Positions 60,060 to 64,000 of a stretch of DNA of 64,000 bases are shown one piece after another; positions within the stretch are counted from its first letter, which is position 1; every line of letters starts with the position of its first letter. The notes beneath the pieces are model-generated. The model saw only the letters and a list, made by a program, of their open reading frames with translations, was not told the origin of the DNA and searched no databases. The translations under genes were made by a program, and so were the position numbers. This DNA is from Chrysomallon squamiferum (Eukaryota; Mollusca; Gastropoda; Neomphalida; Peltospiridae), in assembly GCA_012295275.1 (NCBI GenBank), contig CM022665.1, positions 40,999,152 to 41,063,151 on the forward strand, given 5' to 3'.

Positions 60060-60570
60060 CTTCAGTTACTACTACTGTTACAGCTACTAATTATTATTAA
60101 TACTATTCTTACTACTGCTTCAGTACTGATGCTATTACTTTTACTACAACTACTACTACTACTACTATTACTGTTACTATTATTGCAACAGCTACTATCA
60201 GTAGTACCACACTTACCACTACTATTACTACTAGGACTATTACTGTTGCTATTACTGCTACTACTTCAACTACTATCATACTACTTCTATTACTACTACC
60301 ACTACTACTGCTACATCAAATATTTATGAAGTACAGTCACATATACATATACATAAACACTTCATATATACACACATATCTATATATACACTATTTCTGC
60401 TGCTACTACTATTCTATTACAACAAATATCCCTAGTAGTATTAATACTGTCAGTAAACTACTACTACCATCACAACTACTACTACCATGACATCACCACT
60501 ACCACCACCACAATTGTTTTTACTATATCACTACTAGAATTTCTACTATTTTTGTTACTACTACTGCAAC
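60060..60570. repeat. ACT triplet-rich region
   Basis: Interrupted ACT, ATT and GCT triplets, split at about 60330-60390 by a CATA/TA-rich segment. Same triplet family as the array at 56573-57075 in the preceding intron. Confidence 0.92.
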
Positions 60571-61239
60571 CTCTACATATACATACATGACAACATACAC
60601 ACAAATACAGACACACACAGACATACACACATTACATTAATAATTAACTTAAGGATGTGCTTTTCTAAGGATTGGTTCATTTATTGTCAGAATATTTGCA
60701 AAAAAAAAATAAAACAAAATAAATAAAAAATAAAAATAAAACAAAATAAAATAATATTGTATGACATGAAACTATTATTATTCTTGTTAAATCTGTTATG
60801 ATTCAGCTGCATGTAAACCTCATAGTTACTTCATTCATGAACCATCCTTCTACAACTGTAACTTCAAAAAAAAAAAAAATATATATATATATGTATATTA
60901 AAGCAACCAATCCATTTTTGAACCTTTTAATCTCGAAATCTTTGACTGACTGATTAGCTGGTCTGTTAAATATCACTTTACGAAATCCACTCTCTGTTAA
61001 TTAGTAATAATTGGAAATAATTATCACTGCTTGTTATTGATTTTTGTTTGTGATAACCTGACGCTCCACAGACTGGATTAACTATGGATTTCCAATGACG
61101 GCTAAGAGCACAAGAAGAAGATTCCAGTGAATATCTACTTACTTGCGTATCGTTTCTGAAAATTCTTAAACTGGTTTCACTGGATCTTGGCAGTAATATT
61201 TATTTTCCTGTTTGACACCTGTAAGTTTTTGCTGTCATC
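60571..61239. other. Non-coding DNA
   Basis: CA-rich at 60590-60630, A tracts at 60698-60755 and 60866-60892, then ordinary sequence at 60900-61230 without a recognised gene. Confidence 0.55.
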
Positions 61240-61376
61240 CTCTCTTTCCCTCTGTTTCTCATTCTACTTATCTATCTCTCTTTCTTTATATATCTCTCTC
61301 TCTCTTTCTTTCTCTTTCTAATTCTGTCTACCTGAATCTTTTTTTCTCTCTCTATCTCTATCTGCCTATCATTCTT
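61240..61376. repeat. TC-rich polypyrimidine tract
   Basis: CTCTTTCCCTCTG, CTATCTCTCTTTC and similar words with few purines. The Ser/Leu-rich frame is an artefact. Confidence 0.85.
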
Positions 61377-61384
61377 TCTCTGTT

Positions 61385-62085
61385 AATGATCTTTTCAAGC
61401 AAAGTCTGGAAGTTAATCATTTTATCCAGTATATATTCTAAAACAATAAAATTTAGTATTAGAATACAGTGCAGTATATGCAGTTTGATGAAATAGTCAG
61501 AAACCTCTACTGATACTGTTAATGGTAATTTTAAGCAAAGTTTGGAAATTCAGTACATAAGAATAAAACACAAATACACATGAAAATAGCTTTCTTTGGA
61601 ATACAATTCATTCAATTGAAATTGTAATTTAAACAAAGTTTGAAAATTAATCTCTTTTAATCAGTATACAGGACAGTGCAGTATATTACAATAAGTTGAA
61701 GTATACAGAAACTGTACTGACTGAATTAATGGCTGTTTAAAACAAAGTAGGAAAATTAATCACCTTATCCAGAATGCAATTCAATAAAATACAACATAAT
61801 ATAATACAATATAATAAAATCCAATACATTATAATACAATATAATTAAATTCAATACATTATAATGCAATGCAATAAAATCCAATACATTATAATACAGT
61901 GCAATAAAATCCAAATATATTATAATACACTGCAATAAAATCCAATACATTATAATACATTATAGTTAAATTCAGTACATTAGAATACAATAAAATTCAA
62001 TTGTGCAGTGCTGTACAATGTATACAATATTGGTCCTCCTCACGGTCATTTAAAGGACAGTTTGAAAATTAATCTCTTTATTCTT
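61385..62085 (+). repeat. Nested tandem repeats: about 120-bp units enclosing a 30-bp minisatellite
   Basis: AAGCAAAGTCTGGAAGTTAA, AAGCAAAGTTTGGAAATTCA, AAACAAAGTTTGAAAATTAA, AAACAAAGTAGGAAAATTAA and GGACAGTTTGAAAATTAATC mark five larger units. Between 61780 and 61980 the unit ATAATACAATATAATAAAAT + CCAATACATT (30 bp) repeats about six times and appears to be an expansion of an AATACA-type word present in the larger unit. Confidence 0.85.
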
Positions 62086-62543
62086 GATCAACCATCTCTT
62101 AATATGATATATTTAATCTTGTACGTCTTCAGAATACGATGGCCAGCCTGATTTCCTGTGTGTGATGGAGGGAGACCAGAGTGATATCCTAATAATGACA
62201 AGATAATTATGAAATCTGTCAGCTGCTAAATAAACCCGATTTCGCTGATTTTCTTTTGATCATATTTTAATTGCATATCGTCCCTGTTAGTTGCGGTGGA
62301 GTGAATGTTAAAGGTGAACCAGCAAATGTGCCCAGAACTGTCGAAATGGAAATTTTAAATCTTCTCACTTGACAGTTGTGGTGTTTCATAAGATACCAAA
62401 ACTGCAGTCTGCATAAAAATAAAAAATAAAATAAAAAAAAGGTAGAAGAGGAAAAACAAAAGGTTGGAGATTGTCTTTGTATGTCGAGTCGAAAATAGTG
62501 TGACGATTTTTGTGTTTGAATTTTTTATGTTTTTAAGGGGATT
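62086..62543. other. Non-coding DNA, nothing recognised
   Basis: Higher-complexity sequence at 62130-62380 without a splice-bounded frame that I can defend. Confidence 0.45.
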
Positions 62544-62723
62544 GTTAAAAATTACTTATTTTGGAAGATTACTTTTAGTTTCTGAAATGTTCAATATGGT
62601 GGACAGTTTTGGTTAATTAAAAATTACTTATTTTGGGGTGATTAGATTTATTTTTGAAACATCCAATATGGTGGATAAAAATTACTTATTTTGGAAGATA
62701 ACTTTTATTTTTCGAAATATCCA
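62544..62723 (+). repeat. Tandem repeat, unit about 58-72 bp, 3 copies
   Basis: TTAAAAATTACTTATTTTGG begins copies at about 62544 and 62616, and a shorter version (AAAAATTACTTATTTTGG) begins the third at about 62677. CCAATATGGTGGA-like words end the first two. Confidence 0.9.
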
Positions 62724-63029
62724 GTAAAGATATATTAATAACACATGCAATAAATTGTCCATTGAAAAAGTTATATATTGTAGTAGAATGCTTAAAAATG
62801 TATATGGATAAAAATAAAATCTAGATTGATGGAACATCTTAGATTATCAAAAAAAAAACCCACAATACTGGTTTTTGGAGATTTGTTGATGAGAAACAAG
62901 TTGATGGATCATCATGATGATTAAAAAATTATCTTATTTCCTGGAACACACATTACTAGATCATTAAACATAAAGATTCAGTGACAGCAGTTGTTTTAAG
63001 CTTAATAACAAAACATTTTGATATCTAGA
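62724..63029. other. Non-coding DNA, nothing recognised
   Basis: Ordinary AT-rich sequence. Confidence 0.5.
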
Positions 63030-63420
63030 AAGAAAGAAGAAAAGAGGAGAGAAATAATTGAAAAAGGAAAGGAAAAAAAAAAAAAAGAAGGAAATCAACA
63101 AAGAAATAACTAAGAAAGAAAGAAGAAAAACAAACAATGTTAAAAAAAATAATGAGAAAAGAAAAAAAAATGAGAAAAAAAAAAGAAAATGAAAATAATA
63201 CAAAAGAAATAAGATAGAAAAAAGGGAAAAGAAGATACAGAAGAAAATGAAATAAAGTTACAAAGCAAAAATAACAACAAAAAACAATATTTAATAAAAG
63301 AAAGAAACAAAGGGAAAGATAAAACATTTCTCATTTAAATTAATTAATGAGCAAAAGTAAGAAAAAATAAAATTTGAAAGAAAGACAGGAAACAAAGAAA
63401 AAAAAAGGGTAAAAGCTACC
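63030..63420. repeat. Polypurine (A/G) tract, about 390 bp
   Basis: AAAGAAAGAAGAAAAG-type sequence, with interruptions near 63325-63355. The Phe/Ser/Leu-rich minus frames are its translation. Confidence 0.92.
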
Positions 63421-63851
63421 AAATATATTTTTCCATAGAGTTTTAACTTCATTTTTTTTTTTTTTAATTTTTTAAAATAATCCTCATCAATTATTTATTT
63501 GGTTTTTAGGTACATCACCATTTTGAGACTGGGGAAATAGTTTTAAATATCACTTTATCAAAAATTAATACTGTTGGAGTGATAAGAAAAATTGTCATCC
63601 ATCTTGTATTCGTGTTATAACTGATATTGAAGATAAGAATGTCTTTTCAGTAATCAGAGATCTCTCTTTACAGCAAACATAAAAATGAATTCATCAACAT
63701 TTTTTCTGCAGCATAAAGTCAGAGTGTAGAATGTCAGTGAAAATTTTACATAGTTTTCATGTTTAGTTTGTTTAATTTAAAAAAAAAATCATCATGGCTT
63801 CATTTATAACCTTTTTGTTTCATGTTACTGTTATTAATTCTGAAAATATAT
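63421..63851. other. Non-coding DNA, nothing recognised
   Basis: Ordinary AT-rich sequence with a short T tract at about 63453-63464. Confidence 0.5.
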
Positions 63852-63854
63852 GTA

Positions 63855-63891
<37 letters not shown>
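63852..63891. repeat. (GT)n microsatellite
   Basis: Nearly pure GT dinucleotides. Confidence 0.96.
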
Positions 63892-63894
<3 letters not shown>

Positions 63895-64000
63895 TTTGAC
63901 ACCTAATTAATTCAGGCAAGTTACTGCCTAACAAAATTAAAAAATACAGTTTAAAAATGTGGATAAATCTATCACTAAATGTTAAATGAATGTTACTTTT

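Larger units (their letters stand above)
57877..64000 (+). other. B3GALNT2: Presumed B3GALNT2 intron running off the window
   Basis: No exon with the expected DxD motif or the WWGN-like segment that follows it in human B3GALNT2 was found. The acceptor-like TTTTCACAG at 58682-58690 would create a TGA at the junction, so I do not use it. Moderately complex, unassigned segments are 58690-59030, 61020-61200 and 62085-62400. Confidence 0.65.

Noticed and set aside
1-64000. tRNA, rRNA, snRNA genes, bacterial operons, phage or integron structures
   Set aside because: None found by reading; tRNA-like words occur only as SINE heads. A tRNAscan/Rfam run would be decisive.

Overview
The window looks like animal nuclear DNA, most probably from a mollusc. 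It is strongly AT-rich, poor in CpG, and packed with microsatellites, minisatellites and homopolymer runs. It also carries decayed copies of a tRNA-derived SINE whose 3' module (TTGCTGCTAAT, then AAAAGAGTAGCCCATC, ending in a TCATTAAATAAAACATTT-like stretch) I know from memory as common in gastropod and bivalve genomes. There is no prokaryotic gene organisation, CRISPR array, phage or integron. Nearly all long open frames are translations of simple repeats or chance frames in AT-rich DNA.

The one gene I can support lies on the + strand near the right end. Three spliced exons (53932-54039, 57093-57171, 57693-57876) join in frame into about 123 codons. They match the middle of B3GALNT2, a family GT31 beta-1,3-N-acetylgalactosaminyltransferase of the ER/Golgi that builds the O-mannosyl glycan of alpha-dystroglycan in vertebrates. 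The match includes the NDGG segment and the DIV-V-VVD-YRN-P-KLL-F--W block that precedes the catalytic DxD motif. The DxD exon is not visible before the right edge. I found no convincing upstream exon in the 53.9 kb to the left, so the fragment is partial at both ends. The left part is either a very large intron or 5' intergenic DNA with exons I could not recognise.

By region: 1-12 kb holds degenerate tandem arrays (about 155-bp units at 1.5-2.0 kb, a 131-137-bp higher-order array at 2.3-2.8 kb, a 17-bp minisatellite at 9.1-9.8 kb). 12-25 kb holds a G-quadruplex-type C-run tract, one copy of a 250-bp dispersed repeat, SINE fragments and purine-rich arrays. 25-34 kb holds two near-full SINE copies (about 93% alike by eye) and a 221-bp hairpin MITE-like element. 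34-46 kb holds the inverted second copy of the dispersed repeat, two locally duplicated segment pairs and a tandem array built from the SINE 3' module. 46-53 kb holds a roughly 870-bp minisatellite of 30-bp units and low-complexity DNA. 53.9-57.9 kb holds the B3GALNT2 exons, and 57.9-64 kb is intron filled with triplet, 30-bp and roughly 60-70-bp tandem repeats.

I did not find an undescribed molecular system. The most distinctive feature is how much of the sequence is made of local tandem duplications, with periods from 17 to about 200 bp, at all stages of decay. All coordinates and similarities were read by eye, without alignment software.
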